In this document: piece after piece, positions 34,995 to 35,077 of the stretch
How positions within the stretch are numbered: the first letter of the stretch is position 1
Layout: each line of letters starts with the position of its first letter
Assembly: GCA_024227135.1 (NCBI GenBank)
Contig: JAAELC010000220.1
Location: 1 to 35,077 of the forward strand
Length of the DNA: 35,077 nt
Reading direction: 5' to 3'
Source: Gammaproteobacteria bacterium
Lineage (GTDB): Bacteria; Pseudomonadota; Gammaproteobacteria; Chromatiales; Chromatiaceae
Translations under genes and position numbers: made by a program
The notes under the pieces: generated by a model
What the model saw: the letters and a program-made list of their open reading frames with translations, nothing else
Told to the model about the DNA's origin: nothing
The model's database searches: none

Positions 34995-35077
34995 GAGGCT
35001 GTCCGAGAACTCAGTTTTTGGCAAAACACGATTTTTAACTCATTGATTAATAATGAATTAATTTTGTCGAAAACACG
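34995..35077. other. Right edge, possible insertion-sequence terminus
   Basis: Immediately after the secB stop comes GGAGGCTGTCCGAGAACTC. It resembles the outer ends of some transposons (for example IS1182-like elements often begin with a GGCTGTCC-type repeat). An AT-rich stretch follows, ending at the window edge. No transposase coding is visible, so this is a weak suggestion. Confidence 0.3.

Overview
The window looks like a chromosomal segment of a gammaproteobacterium, probably a sulfur-oxidising or otherwise respiratory member related to the Chromatiales. The main reason is the set of conserved gammaproteobacterial neighbourhoods: hslV-hslU-DUF971-ubiE-ubiJ-ubiB, envC-ctpA-yibQ, and a yibN-type rhodanese next to secB. 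A two-haem cytochrome c4, a 2-oxoacid:acceptor oxidoreductase, an anaerobic-type glycerol-3-phosphate dehydrogenase and an ArsR regulator with BigR/SqrR-like cysteine spacing fit a metabolically flexible sulfur-cycle organism. This placement is inferred from gene content; no rRNA or other phylogenetic marker was compared.

Left part (1-8 kb). A decayed, frameshifted minus-strand relic (about 180-573) is followed by a small membrane protein with a clear sigma70 promoter. A minus-strand operon then encodes an HdrD/DsrK-like iron-sulfur protein, GlpA, GlpB and an alpha/beta hydrolase. Next come a SLATT/DUF4231-type two-TM protein and a small membrane-anchored unknown protein.

Middle (8-20.8 kb). 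A minus-strand series encodes PBP1b, a TPR lipoprotein, a small unknown protein, a YoaA/DinG-type Fe-S helicase and TsaB, mostly with overlapping stop/start codons. Cytochrome c4 is divergent from a plus-strand operon for a two-subunit 2-oxoacid oxidoreductase and a ferritin-like protein. Pyruvate phosphate dikinase follows.

Right part (20.8-35 kb). hslVU lies behind an exact heat-shock (sigma32) promoter match, then DUF971 and ubiEJB for ubiquinone synthesis. A DUF302 gene has a long structured leader. A kinase-fold-like orphan, the yibQ/ctpA/envC cell-division and envelope operon, an ArsR regulator, a membrane rhodanese and SecB complete the window. The last 80 bases may enter an insertion sequence.

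The most distinctive feature is a family of four ~140-bp non-coding elements (915-1054, 7086-7229, 27951-28091, 28910-29051). They have ~12-bp terminal inverted repeats, a conserved internal hairpin, and 8-bp target-site duplications that are exact for three copies. They behave as MITEs mobilised by an absent transposase. No tRNA, rRNA, CRISPR array or intact transposase gene was recognised.
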